The notes beneath the pieces are model-generated. The model was not told the origin of the DNA, did no database searches, and worked only from the letters and a program-made list of their open reading frames with translations. From Indolivaga alginatilytica (GTDB taxonomy: Bacteria > Bacteroidota > Bacteroidia > Bacteroidales > Dysgonomonadaceae), in the NCBI RefSeq assembly GCF_003201355.1, contig NZ_QICL01000036.1:1-42293 (forward strand): a DNA stretch of 42,293 bases. The letters are read 5' to 3'. This document shows positions 9,238-17,508 of this stretch, in pieces; position 1 is the first letter of the stretch, and the number at the start of each line of letters is the position of its first letter. Made by a program: the position numbers and the translations under genes.

Positions 9238-10725
9238 ATGTTACGAAAGATCAGAGTTATTCTCGCCGGTTTCTTTTTCATTTTAATCACAGTGTTATTC
9301 CTCGATTTTACAGGAACGGTTCATGCATGGTTTGGATGGATGGCTAAGATACAGTTTGTTCCGGCTTTATTGGCTTTCAATGTCGGGGTTGTAGTGATAT
9401 TGATAGCATTAACTTTACTTTTCGGACGTATTTACTGTTCTGTCATATGTCCTCTAGGCGTATTTCAGGATACTATATCATGGATAGCTTCAAAACAAAA
9501 GAAAAATCGTTTTTCTTATTCTCCGGCTCTTTCGTGGCTACGCTATGGAATACTTATACTCTTTACAATTGCTTTAATACTGGGGGTCAGTTCAGTGTTT
9601 ACAATTCTCGAACCTTATAGCACTTATGGGCGTGTAGCATCGAATCTGTTTGTTCCTGTCTACCAATGGGGAAATAATCTATTAGCTTATCTAGCAGAAA
9701 GAGCAGATAGCTATGCCTTTTATTCGGTAGATGTATGGGTCAAAAGTGCATTAACATTAACGATAGCGGCTGTAACCTTTGTCGTTCTAGCTATCCTTGC
9801 CTGGCGTAACGGACGTACATATTGCAATACGATTTGTCCTGTGGGCACGGTGCTGGGCTTTATGTCGAGGTTTTCTTTTTTCAAACCCGCTTTCATTGAG
9901 GATAAATGTAACGGATGCGGATTGTGTGCCCGAAATTGTAAGGCTGCGTGTATCAATGTCAAAGAACATACAATAGATTACAGCCGTTGTGTAACCTGTA
10001 TGAATTGCATCGAAAAATGCAAAAGCAGTGCGATGGTGTATGCTCCACGAAAAATGGGATCAAAGAAACAAGATGCAACACAAATTGCCGAAGGCAATGA
10101 TTCGTCCCGCCGTAATTTCCTTTCAGTTACAGCCTTGGTTGCTTTAACATCTGCACTTAAAGCACAGGAGAAAGCAGTTGACGGTGGATTAGCTGTGATA
10201 GAAGATAAAAAAATACCTAAGCGTGCTACTCCAATTGTTCCACCCGGTTCAGTAAGCAGTCGCAATATGGAGCGTCATTGTACAGCTTGCGGGCTGTGTG
10301 TATCTGTTTGTCCGAATCATATCTTACGTCCCTCCGATAAGTTGGCAACATTCATGCAACCCGAAATGTCTTTTGAACGAGGTTATTGCCGTCCCGAATG
10401 TACAAGATGTTCGGAAGTGTGCCCGACTGCTGCCATAAAGCGGATTAAGATTGATGAAAAATCATCTATCCAAATAGGACACGCTGTATGGATTAAAGAA
10501 AACTGTGTGGTTATGCGTGACAAAGTAAAATGTACGAATTGTGAGCGTCATTGTCCGACAGGGGCAATACAGCTAATCCCTCTCTCCGATAATCCCGACT
10601 CGCTTAAAATTCCGGCTGTGAATACTGAGCGGTGCATTGGTTGCGGAGCCTGCGAAAACCTCTGCCCGGCACGTCCATTTAGTGCTATTTATGTAGAGGG
10701 TCACGAAAGACATAAAATAATTTAA
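9238..10725 (+). CDS. Membrane polyferredoxin with internal Tat motif (NapH/NapG-like fusion)
   Basis: A 495-residue protein. Residues 1-190 hold several membrane helices with the NapH-type pairs CSVIC (67/71) and CNTIC (196/200). Two cytoplasmic-type 4Fe-4S sites follow (C224-C234 and C251-C261). At 291 comes SRRNFLSVTALVALTSALKA, a twin-arginine signal in the middle of the chain. The C-terminal part has further 4Fe-4S sites (C348-C358, C384-C395, C432-C439, C466-C476), like NapG. The order suggests a NapH-like membrane ferredoxin fused to a Tat-exported ferredoxin that carries electrons across the membrane. Tat genes lie 1 kb downstream. Confidence 0.88.
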   Translation: MLRKIRVILAGFFFILITVLFLDFTGTVHAWFGWMAKIQFVPALLAFNVGVVVILIALTLLFGRIYCSVICPLGVFQDTISWIASKQKKNRFSYSPALSWLRYGILILFTIALILGVSSVFTILEPYSTYGRVASNLFVPVYQWGNNLLAYLAERADSYAFYSVDVWVKSALTLTIAAVTFVVLAILAWRNGRTYCNTICPVGTVLGFMSRFSFFKPAFIEDKCNGCGLCARNCKAACINVKEHTIDYSRCVTCMNCIEKCKSSAMVYAPRKMGSKKQDATQIAEGNDSSRRNFLSVTALVALTSALKAQEKAVDGGLAVIEDKKIPKRATPIVPPGSVSSRNMERHCTACGLCVSVCPNHILRPSDKLATFMQPEMSFERGYCRPECTRCSEVCPTAAIKRIKIDEKSSIQIGHAVWIKENCVVMRDKVKCTNCERHCPTGAIQLIPLSDNPDSLKIPAVNTERCIGCGACENLCPARPFSAIYVEGHERHKII

Positions 10726-10741
10726 GGTCTCAGACCTTTTT
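10724..10741 (+). terminator. Intrinsic terminator after the polyferredoxin gene
   Basis: AAGGTC (10724-10729) pairs with GACCTT (10733-10738) around a 3-base loop and is followed by a T run. It overlaps the stop codon and separates the hydrolase/flavoprotein block from the DUF1893-Tat block. The stem is short. Confidence 0.5.
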
Positions 10742-10828
10742 ATTGCCTTGGCAAGTATAACAACCAAAGAATGTTATGGTGATAAAACATCGCATTAAAT
10801 ATTTAACGTTACTTAAAAGATAGTCTAT

Positions 10829-11257
10829 ATGAAAGAAATAATAAGAATGCTTCATAAGGATAATTATTCCTGTGTGATTGTAAACAAAGGAGATATTCGT
10901 GCATTTTCACAACGAGGGGTTGCAGATTTATTCTATCTGCTAAAAAATGATCCTGACTTTTTGAAAGATGCGTCTATCGCCGATAAAGTGGTGGGAAAGG
11001 CAGCCGCAGCATTGATGATTCTCGGAGGTATTCAAGAATTGTATACGGATGTTATCAGCTTATCGGCATTGAAGATACTGCATGATGCTAATATCAAAGT
11101 AGATTTTGACCAGATTGTGCCCTATATTCAAAACCGGGATAAATCAGACTGGTGTCCGATGGAAAGAATCTCTTATAACGAAGAATCAGTTGAGGCTATT
11201 TTGCCTTTGATAGAAGCATTCATTGAAAAAATGAAAAACAATCATTTAACTGCTTAA
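10829..11257 (+). CDS. DUF1893 domain protein
   Basis: A 142-residue cytoplasmic protein. CVIVNKGDIRAFSQRGVADL and ADKVVGKAAAALMI match the DUF1893 family (PF08973), which has a cytidine-deaminase-like fold but no proven activity. It stands at the head of a tight cluster with an S-component-like protein (1-base gap), TatA and TatC. It probably supports a cofactor or transport function in this operon, but no reaction can be assigned. Confidence 0.8.
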   Translation: MKEIIRMLHKDNYSCVIVNKGDIRAFSQRGVADLFYLLKNDPDFLKDASIADKVVGKAAAALMILGGIQELYTDVISLSALKILHDANIKVDFDQIVPYIQNRDKSDWCPMERISYNEESVEAILPLIEAFIEKMKNNHLTA

Positions 11258-11258
11258 T

Positions 11259-11771
11259 ATGGAAACAACTGCTTTAAAACTTTATTCATTCGATTACCGA
11301 AATGTAAAAACCTATTTAGCGGCATCGCTTTTTGTCATCGGGAACATAGCCTTACCACAACTTTGCCATTTGCTACAACAAGGTGGTATGGTGTGGTTGC
11401 CAATCTATTTTTTTACACTTATTGCGGCTTATAAATACGGTTGGAAAGTCGGATTGTTGACGGCGGTTCTCTCTCCGTTGGTAAATTTTCTATTATTCGC
11501 AATGCCTTCGGCTGAAGTACTGCCTGCCATTTTGATAAAATCGGTATTACTGGCGGTAGCTGCGGGATTTGCCGCAGGATATTTTAAACGTATCTCTATT
11601 CCTATTCTCATTGTGGTAGTTCTCTTTTATCAAATCATCGGCACATTGGGAGAATGGTTGTTAACAGGGAGCTTTTATCTGGCTGTACAGGATTTCAGGA
11701 TGGGTATACCCGGAATGCTATTACAGATTATCGGAGGTTATTTATTTGTTAAACATCTAATACGAAATTAA
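11259..11771 (+). CDS. ECF-transporter S-component-like membrane protein
   Basis: A 170-residue hydrophobic protein with about five or six membrane helices. Its layout ([23 protein letters not shown], then a glycine/alanine-rich helix and a C-terminal helix) resembles substrate-binding S components of energy-coupling-factor transporters found in Bacteroidales. No ECF ATPase or T component is encoded nearby, so it would have to use a shared module. It sits one base after DUF1893 and one base before tatA. The ligand is unknown; a vitamin or flavin precursor would suit the neighbours but is only a guess. Confidence 0.65.
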   Translation: METTALKLYSFDYRNVKTYLAASLFVIGNIALPQLCHLLQQGGMVWLPIYFFTLIAAYKYGWKVGLLTAVLSPLVNFLLFAMPSAEVLPAILIKSVLLAVAAGFAAGYFKRISIPILIVVVLFYQIIGTLGEWLLTGSFYLAVQDFRMGIPGMLLQIIGGYLFVKHLIRN

Positions 11772-11772
11772 T

Positions 11773-11988
11773 ATGACAAAGTTATTATTTATCGGTGGTG
11801 TCGGGATGCCCGAAATATTATTTATTGCTCTTATCGTTTTATTGTTATTTGGCGGAAAGAAAATTCCCGAACTGATGAAAGGCATCGGAAAAGGTATACG
11901 GGGTTTCAAAGACGGAATAAATGGAATTGAAACGGGTATTTCTAAAGAAGAAAATGCTGAACTAATAAAAAAGCATGACGAAAAATAG
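11773..11988 (+). CDS. tatA: Sec-independent translocase subunit TatA
   Basis: A 71-residue protein with one N-terminal membrane helix ([15 protein letters not shown]) and the TatA hinge [21 protein letters not shown], followed by an amphipathic helix and a short charged tail. It forms the pore-forming part of the twin-arginine translocase. No TatB is present; many Bacteroidetes use a single TatA-type subunit. It lies between the S-component-like gene and tatC, close to two proteins with RR motifs. Confidence 0.93.
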   Translation: MTKLLFIGGVGMPEILFIALIVLLLFGGKKIPELMKGIGKGIRGFKDGINGIETGISKEENAELIKKHDEK

Positions 11989-12009
11989 TGAGCAACAAGC
12001 CTGTCAATT

Positions 12010-12822
12010 ATGGTAAACAAATCACAGACATTTTGGGAGCATCTGGATGAACTGCGGGCTTCTCTTATAAGAATAGCAATGGCAACGATTGTATTTGGCA
12101 TAGCAGCATTTTTATTTAAGGAAGAACTGTTTACAATTGTTCTTGCTCCCAAGAATGATAATTTTATCACTTACAGAGTCTTACAGTATATAGGCAATTA
12201 CTTTTTTCCATCAGCAGTAACATTGGGTGCTTTTTCTGTGAAATTAATTAATACAGGTCTGGCTGAACAGTTTATTATACATATGAAAGTGGCTATGTAT
12301 ACAGGTTTTCTTTGTGCATCGCCCTATATATTGTATTTGCTATTCAGGTTTGTTTCCCCTGCATTGTATGCAAATGAAAAGAAATACACTTTACGCATGG
12401 TCGGGGGAGGATACCTTTTATTTATTATAGGTACATTGATGAGTTATTTACTGATTTTTCCTTTGACATTTCGTTTCTTAGGTACTTATCAGGTAAGTGA
12501 TGATGTGGAAAATATGATTACGCTTCAATCGTATATCGATACGTTGATGATGCTAAGCCTGATGATGGGGATCGTTTTTGAGATGCCGATACTTTGTTGG
12601 TTGTTTGCCAAATTCGGGTTTCTGTCTGCGTCTTTTATGAGGCATTACCGCCGATACGCCATTGTAATTATACTTGTAATTGCTGCTGTAATAACTCCTA
12701 CGGCGGATATTTTTACGCTTATCTTAGTTACATTACCCATGTACTTGCTCTATGAAATAAGTATTTTAATTGTTCATCGGACAATAAATAAGTCTTTAAT
12801 TGTTACTAACGGCTATGAATGA
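12010..12822 (+). CDS. tatC: Twin-arginine translocase subunit TatC
   Basis: A 270-residue polytopic membrane protein. The N-terminus FWEHLDELRASLIRI is the TatC signal-recognition motif, and the family's glutamate-containing FEMPILCWLFAKFG and the ITPTADIFTLILV segment follow. Six helices are expected. It recognises RR signal peptides together with TatA. Its last 8 bases overlap the start of the next gene, a Tat-signal Fe-S aldo/keto reductase, so translational coupling of the translocase with a substrate is likely. Confidence 0.95.
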   Translation: MVNKSQTFWEHLDELRASLIRIAMATIVFGIAAFLFKEELFTIVLAPKNDNFITYRVLQYIGNYFFPSAVTLGAFSVKLINTGLAEQFIIHMKVAMYTGFLCASPYILYLLFRFVSPALYANEKKYTLRMVGGGYLLFIIGTLMSYLLIFPLTFRFLGTYQVSDDVENMITLQSYIDTLMMLSLMMGIVFEMPILCWLFAKFGFLSASFMRHYRRYAIVIILVIAAVITPTADIFTLILVTLPMYLLYEISILIVHRTINKSLIVTNGYE

Positions 12823-14218
12823 AAAAGATAAAATAGAAATAGGTCGCAGAGACTTTCTCAAAGTGCTGGGCATTGGTGCGGCAGTATCTACGGCAGCCTT
12901 TTATGGATGCGATCCCAAGACGCAATCTCGTGGCGGAACCAATATAGGTGATGTCCCCACAGATAAAATGACATACCGTGTTAATCCTCATACCAAAGAT
13001 AAAGTATCATTACTCGGTTATGGCTGTATGCGATGGCCTATGAAGCCGTCTGAAAATGGAGGCGAAGAGGTGATAGATCAGGACGCGGTAAACGATTTGG
13101 TAGATTATGCCATAGCACATGGCGTAAATTACTTTGACACTGCTCCGCCTTATGTCAGGGGGCTTTCGGAGGCTGCGACAGGTATTGCCCTTAAACGCCA
13201 CCCAAGAGATAAATTCTTTATTGCTACAAAACTTTCCACCCATCGGGAAGATCCGCAATTAAGGACTTTTGAGGGGTCAAAGGCTTTGTATCGTAAATCA
13301 ATGGAAAACCTTCAGGTAGATTATATCGATTATTACTTGCTGCACGCTATTGGCTTGGGAGGAATGAAAGCTGTAATGGAACGCTTTTATGATAATGGAA
13401 TGTTGGATTTTCTGATAAAGGAACGGGAAGCAGGACGAATCCGCAATCTGGGATGGTCGTTTCATGGAGATATAGAAACTTTTGACTTTCTGTTATCTCA
13501 ACAAGATGAAGGTAAAGTAAGATGGGATTTTGCTCAGATACAGTTAAACTATGTGGACTGGCTGCACGCATCGGGATGGAATACTAATGCCGAATATTTA
13601 CTGGGGGAATTGGAAAAACGGAATATTCCTGCTGTTGTCATGGAGCCTTTACTCGGAGGGCGGCTGGCAAGTATGAATAATTATCTGATGGGACGGCTTA
13701 AGCAACAACGCCCCGACGAAAGCATTGCCTCCTGGGCATTCCGCTTTGCTGGCTCCTTTCCCAATGTACTTACTGTATTGAGTGGTATGACCTACATGGA
13801 ACATTTGCAGGATAATATCCGCACTTATGCCCCGCTCGATCCTTGTACTAAGGAGGAATTTGAATTGCTGGAAGATACAGCTCAGATTATCCTGAAATAT
13901 CCGTCAGTACCCTGTACTGCTTGTCAGTATTGTATGCCATGTCCATATGGTATCGACATTCCGGGAGTTTTTGCACACTACAATAAATGTATCAACGAAG
14001 GTAATGTTCCTGCCAGTTCGAAGGATAAAAATTATCGTAAAGCAAGACGGGCATTTTTGGTGGGGTATGACCGAGATGTTCCACGTTTGCGGCAGGCAAG
14101 CCATTGTATCGATTGTAACCAATGCGTTCAACATTGCCCGCAGAGCATTGAGATTCCCCAGCAAATGCAACGCATCGATCAGTTTGTGGAACAACTGAAA
14201 CAAAATCTCGTTTTCTAA
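12815..14218 (+). CDS. Tat-dependent lipoprotein aldo/keto reductase with C-terminal 4Fe-4S domain
   Basis: A 467-residue protein whose ATG overlaps the tatC stop. Residues 10-16 read GRRDFLK, a canonical Tat motif, and the leader ends in AFYGC, a lipobox, so it should be a Tat-exported lipoprotein. The aldo/keto reductase barrel shows NYFDTAPPYVRG, KLSTHREDP and YYLLHAIG. A C-terminal ferredoxin-like domain has CTACQYCMPCP and CIDCNQCVQHCP. Folding with NADPH and Fe-S clusters in the cytoplasm before export explains the need for Tat. The substrate is unknown. Confidence 0.92.
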   Translation: MNEKDKIEIGRRDFLKVLGIGAAVSTAAFYGCDPKTQSRGGTNIGDVPTDKMTYRVNPHTKDKVSLLGYGCMRWPMKPSENGGEEVIDQDAVNDLVDYAIAHGVNYFDTAPPYVRGLSEAATGIALKRHPRDKFFIATKLSTHREDPQLRTFEGSKALYRKSMENLQVDYIDYYLLHAIGLGGMKAVMERFYDNGMLDFLIKEREAGRIRNLGWSFHGDIETFDFLLSQQDEGKVRWDFAQIQLNYVDWLHASGWNTNAEYLLGELEKRNIPAVVMEPLLGGRLASMNNYLMGRLKQQRPDESIASWAFRFAGSFPNVLTVLSGMTYMEHLQDNIRTYAPLDPCTKEEFELLEDTAQIILKYPSVPCTACQYCMPCPYGIDIPGVFAHYNKCINEGNVPASSKDKNYRKARRAFLVGYDRDVPRLRQASHCIDCNQCVQHCPQSIEIPQQMQRIDQFVEQLKQNLVF

Positions 14219-14267
14219 AACAGAAGGTTTAACGAGAATTTATTTAATAAGAAGAGAATATTGAATT

Positions 14268-15929
14268 ATGAAAAGAGTAATATTAAGTGCACTGATATTG
14301 ATACTAGGATTTATTGTCGGTATAAATGCACAGAATAAACAGAACATTATGTTAAGTAAAAAACAAGAAAAAATAATTACTATCTCCGCTTTCACAGCCA
14401 AAGGAGAACTTGATAAATTGCAAATAGAACTAAATGCGGGACTTGATGCCGGATTAACAGTCAATGAAATAAAAGAAGTATTGGTTCAGATTTACGCCTA
14501 TGCCGGATTTCCGAGAAGTCTCCGAGGATTACAAACCTTTATGACGGTTCTCGATCAACGCAAAGCGAAAGGCATAAACGATAATTGGGGACGTGACGCA
14601 TCCCCCATAACTGATACACGCGATAAATACGAACGTGGTAAAGACATTCTCTCTCAACTTACAGGAGAAAAGGTAGAAGGACGACCAACAACAGGCTATG
14701 CAGCATTCAGTCCCGAAATAGAAACCTTTCTGAAAGAACATCTTTTTGCCGATATATTCGAACGTGACGTTTTGACTTATGCTGAAAGGGAAATGGTTAC
14801 AGTATCAGTACTTACAAGCATCGGAGGAGTGGAACCAATGCTTCGCTCACACATGAACCTGTCATTGAATGTAGGGATAACTCCAGAACAATTAAGTCAA
14901 TTAATAAATATAATAGAAATGAATGTAGGTAAAAAAGAAGCAGATGATGCCAAATCTGTATTGAATGAAGTATTACAAAGCAAAGGTTTAACTACTTCTG
15001 AAATGGTAAACGGAGTAAAAATAGAGAAAGTTTCTTTCTCAAACAGATTCCTTATTAATGTAGTAGGTAACTTATACTTTCCTCCAAATTATGATGCAAG
15101 CAAGAAATATGCTGCTATCGTTGTAGGACATCCCTTTGGAGGTGTAAAAGAACAAACATCAGGTTTGCATGCACAAAAAATGGCAGAATTGGGGTATGTA
15201 ACCCTTGCTTTCGATGCTTCTCATTATGGCGAAAGCGGTGGATATCCCCGTTATATAGAATCGCCTGAAACACGTGTGGAAGACTTCAGTGCAGCAGTAG
15301 ACTTTTTAAGTAACCATCAAAATGTAGATGCAGAGGCTATCGGAGTAATCGGTATTTGTGGCGGTGGCGGTTATTCGGTTAGTGCAGCACAAATCGACCT
15401 CAGAATAAAAGCACTTGCAACAATCAGTATGTACGATATGGGACGTGCCCGCAGGCAGGGATTAGGCGATGGTATCACATACGAGCAACGCATGAAAACT
15501 CTGGACGAAATAGGAGAGCAGCGTACACGAGAATTCAGAGGCGAACCTAGAAAAGATATAGCTGCAATTCCTACCGTTCTTAGCGAAAACGATACCGAAA
15601 ACACACGTGAGTTTTTCGATTATTACCGTACATCAAGAGGGCAGCATCCGAACTCTACCACAAGCTACTCTTTTACGAGTCTTGCACCGATGATGAATTT
15701 CTTTCCGTTTGTACAGATTGAAACAATCTCACCCCGACCACTTCTCTTTATCATTGGCGAACGAGCCGTGTCGGCTTATTTTAGCGAAGATGCTTATAAT
15801 AAAGCAGTAGAACCGAAAGAGCTGTTTGTTGTTCCCGGAGCATCACATGTAGACCTGTATGACAGACCTGAGTATATGGCTGCATCATTGCCAAAGCTTG
15901 ATTCATTTTTCAAACAATATCTTAAATAA
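14268..15929 (+). CDS. Secreted carboxymuconolactone decarboxylase-like / alpha-beta hydrolase fusion
   Basis: A 553-residue protein with a signal peptide. Residues about 25-240 are two CMD-like repeats (VNEIKEVLVQIYAYAGFPRS; IGGVEPMLRSHMNLSLNVG). Residues about 250-550 are an alpha/beta hydrolase of the dienelactone-hydrolase type: VVGHPFGGVKEQTSG, LAFDASHYGESGG, the nucleophile elbow GICGGGG with Cys in place of Ser, and PGASHVDLYD for the His. Combining a CMD module with a Cys-nucleophile hydrolase suggests lactone chemistry, but this is inference. It is followed after 5 bases by a cupin lipoprotein. Confidence 0.82.
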   Translation: MKRVILSALILILGFIVGINAQNKQNIMLSKKQEKIITISAFTAKGELDKLQIELNAGLDAGLTVNEIKEVLVQIYAYAGFPRSLRGLQTFMTVLDQRKAKGINDNWGRDASPITDTRDKYERGKDILSQLTGEKVEGRPTTGYAAFSPEIETFLKEHLFADIFERDVLTYAEREMVTVSVLTSIGGVEPMLRSHMNLSLNVGITPEQLSQLINIIEMNVGKKEADDAKSVLNEVLQSKGLTTSEMVNGVKIEKVSFSNRFLINVVGNLYFPPNYDASKKYAAIVVGHPFGGVKEQTSGLHAQKMAELGYVTLAFDASHYGESGGYPRYIESPETRVEDFSAAVDFLSNHQNVDAEAIGVIGICGGGGYSVSAAQIDLRIKALATISMYDMGRARRQGLGDGITYEQRMKTLDEIGEQRTREFRGEPRKDIAAIPTVLSENDTENTREFFDYYRTSRGQHPNSTTSYSFTSLAPMMNFFPFVQIETISPRPLLFIIGERAVSAYFSEDAYNKAVEPKELFVVPGASHVDLYDRPEYMAASLPKLDSFFKQYLK

Positions 15930-15934
15930 CAATT

Positions 15935-16438
15935 ATGAAAAAAATTAGCATAGTATTACTAACTAGCATAGTATTCGTATTTGCATCATGCTGCAATAAT
16001 CAAAAAAATAATGATGGAATGGAAACAGCAAATAACAAAGAAACAATTCTGATTTTTCCAAAAGGAGAGGTAATCAATAACGATTATTTCAGTGGAAAGG
16101 CATGGCTAAAAATGCTGGTTACCGACAAAGACAATTTCGATGCAACAGTCGGGAACGTGATATTCGAGCCTGGGGTCAGGAACAACTGGCATTCCCATCC
16201 CGGAGGTCAGATTCTACTTTGTACAAGAGGAACAGGTTACTATCAGGAAAAGGGAAAACCTATCCAATTATTGGAAAAAGGTGATGTAATAGAGATTCTT
16301 CCCGATATCGTTCATTGGCATGGTGCAACACCCGATAGCGAATTTGAGCATATAGCAATCGGTACACAATCTAGCAAAGGCTCCGTTGTATGGTTAGAAC
16401 CTGTAACGGATGAAGAATATAACAGTTATAAGAAATAA
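15935..16438 (+). CDS. Cupin-domain lipoprotein
   Basis: A 167-residue protein with the lipobox VFASC. The cupin core has motif 1 in NNWHSHPGGQILLCTRGTGY and motif 2 in DVIEILPDIVHWHGA, with the histidines expected to bind a metal. Small cupins of this type commonly accompany CMD domain proteins in Bacteroidales. It closes the + strand redox block and meets the GH43 gene head-on after 22 bases. The reaction is unknown. Confidence 0.82.
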   Translation: MKKISIVLLTSIVFVFASCCNNQKNNDGMETANNKETILIFPKGEVINNDYFSGKAWLKMLVTDKDNFDATVGNVIFEPGVRNNWHSHPGGQILLCTRGTGYYQEKGKPIQLLEKGDVIEILPDIVHWHGATPDSEFEHIAIGTQSSKGSVVWLEPVTDEEYNSYKK

Positions 16439-16460
16439 ACATTAACCTAAAACATAGGCA

Positions 16461-17462
16461 TCAGGGTCTATATATCTTGCCAACCTTTAACTTATCTCCG
16501 GAGAGATCTACTTCAAAGAGATGTGGTATGCGACGATATTTTCCATTTATATCTTTATGACTATGGACAGACATTAGCCATTTCCCTTCAAAAGTTTGGA
16601 ATAGCATACCATGCCCAAAATTCGGAGGGGTAATGGGGTCTTTTTCATGTATCCAGGGTCCGTCTAAAGTACCACTTTCAGAATATGCCACTCCCTGAGT
16701 ATATACATCATATATCCAGCTTGTCCAGATCATCCCTAGCCGTCCTATGCCGGTCGTGAATAAATAAGGACCGTCAGTTACCATATTGGGCTTTATATTT
16801 CCGCTTTTATCCTTCTCCCTGCTCCAAGGAGAATCGCTTGATTTGAACAATAATTTTCCTTCGCCGACAGAACCGCTCAAATCGGGTTTCAGTTCGATTT
16901 TTTCCATAGTACCATCCCATGTCTGCAACCATTCATAACAATAAATCATATAAGGTAGTCCATCCTTATCTATCCAGAATGTGCCATCCAAAGTGGGTTT
17001 GTTTTCGGGTAGATAAACCGGATCTTTCATAGGAACATAGGGACCGTCAGGGTTATTGCTTACCAAAATGTGACATGCCCGGCGTTCAATATCATTTCCT
17101 CTGAAAGAGTCTATTTTGACTGCCGGATTGGTAAAAGTGGCAAAATAGAAATATTTATCCTGATACTTGTGGAGCTCCGCAGCCCATATCATAGGTTTGT
17201 GTCCCATCCAAGATGTAGTGTCTATTTGAACAACATTATACGGACCTGTCCAGTATTTTAAATCCTTACTTTTCCAAAGCTTACCGCCTGTTCCAGTCAT
17301 GTAATACGTATTTGTACGGGTATCGGCAAGAATTGCAGGATCACTCAAAGCTATAGAATCGAGAGGTACTCCCTGTTGTTTATCCTCGGAGTGTAACTGC
17401 CTGTTTGCGGACGATAGAGCAGAAAAAATGAAGCAAGCGACGACTATTAAATATACTTTCAT
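16461..17462 (-). CDS. Secreted glycoside hydrolase family 43 enzyme
   Basis: A 333-residue protein with a signal peptide. The five-bladed beta-propeller pattern of GH43 is visible: ALSDPAIL with a likely catalytic base Asp41, TLDGTFWID for the pKa-modulating Asp, and GVAYSESGTLDGPW in the region of the acid Glu. GH43 members are arabinofuranosidases, xylosidases or galactan-active enzymes; the exact specificity cannot be told. It lies 46 bases downstream of a GH2 gene on the same strand, so they probably act together on a plant or host glycan. Confidence 0.87.
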   Translation of the reverse strand: MKVYLIVVACFIFSALSSANRQLHSEDKQQGVPLDSIALSDPAILADTRTNTYYMTGTGGKLWKSKDLKYWTGPYNVVQIDTTSWMGHKPMIWAAELHKYQDKYFYFATFTNPAVKIDSFRGNDIERRACHILVSNNPDGPYVPMKDPVYLPENKPTLDGTFWIDKDGLPYMIYCYEWLQTWDGTMEKIELKPDLSGSVGEGKLLFKSSDSPWSREKDKSGNIKPNMVTDGPYLFTTGIGRLGMIWTSWIYDVYTQGVAYSESGTLDGPWIHEKDPITPPNFGHGMLFQTFEGKWLMSVHSHKDINGKYRRIPHLFEVDLSGDKLKVGKIYRP

Positions 17463-17508
17463 GCGGCAATACTATTAATTAAAAATTTAAGAATCTAAGA
17501 ATTTTCTT

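Noticed and set aside
11757-12170. 137-codon minus-strand frame over tatA/tatC
   Set aside because: It is antisense to two clear tat genes, has Ser/Ile-rich low-complexity composition and no family motif.
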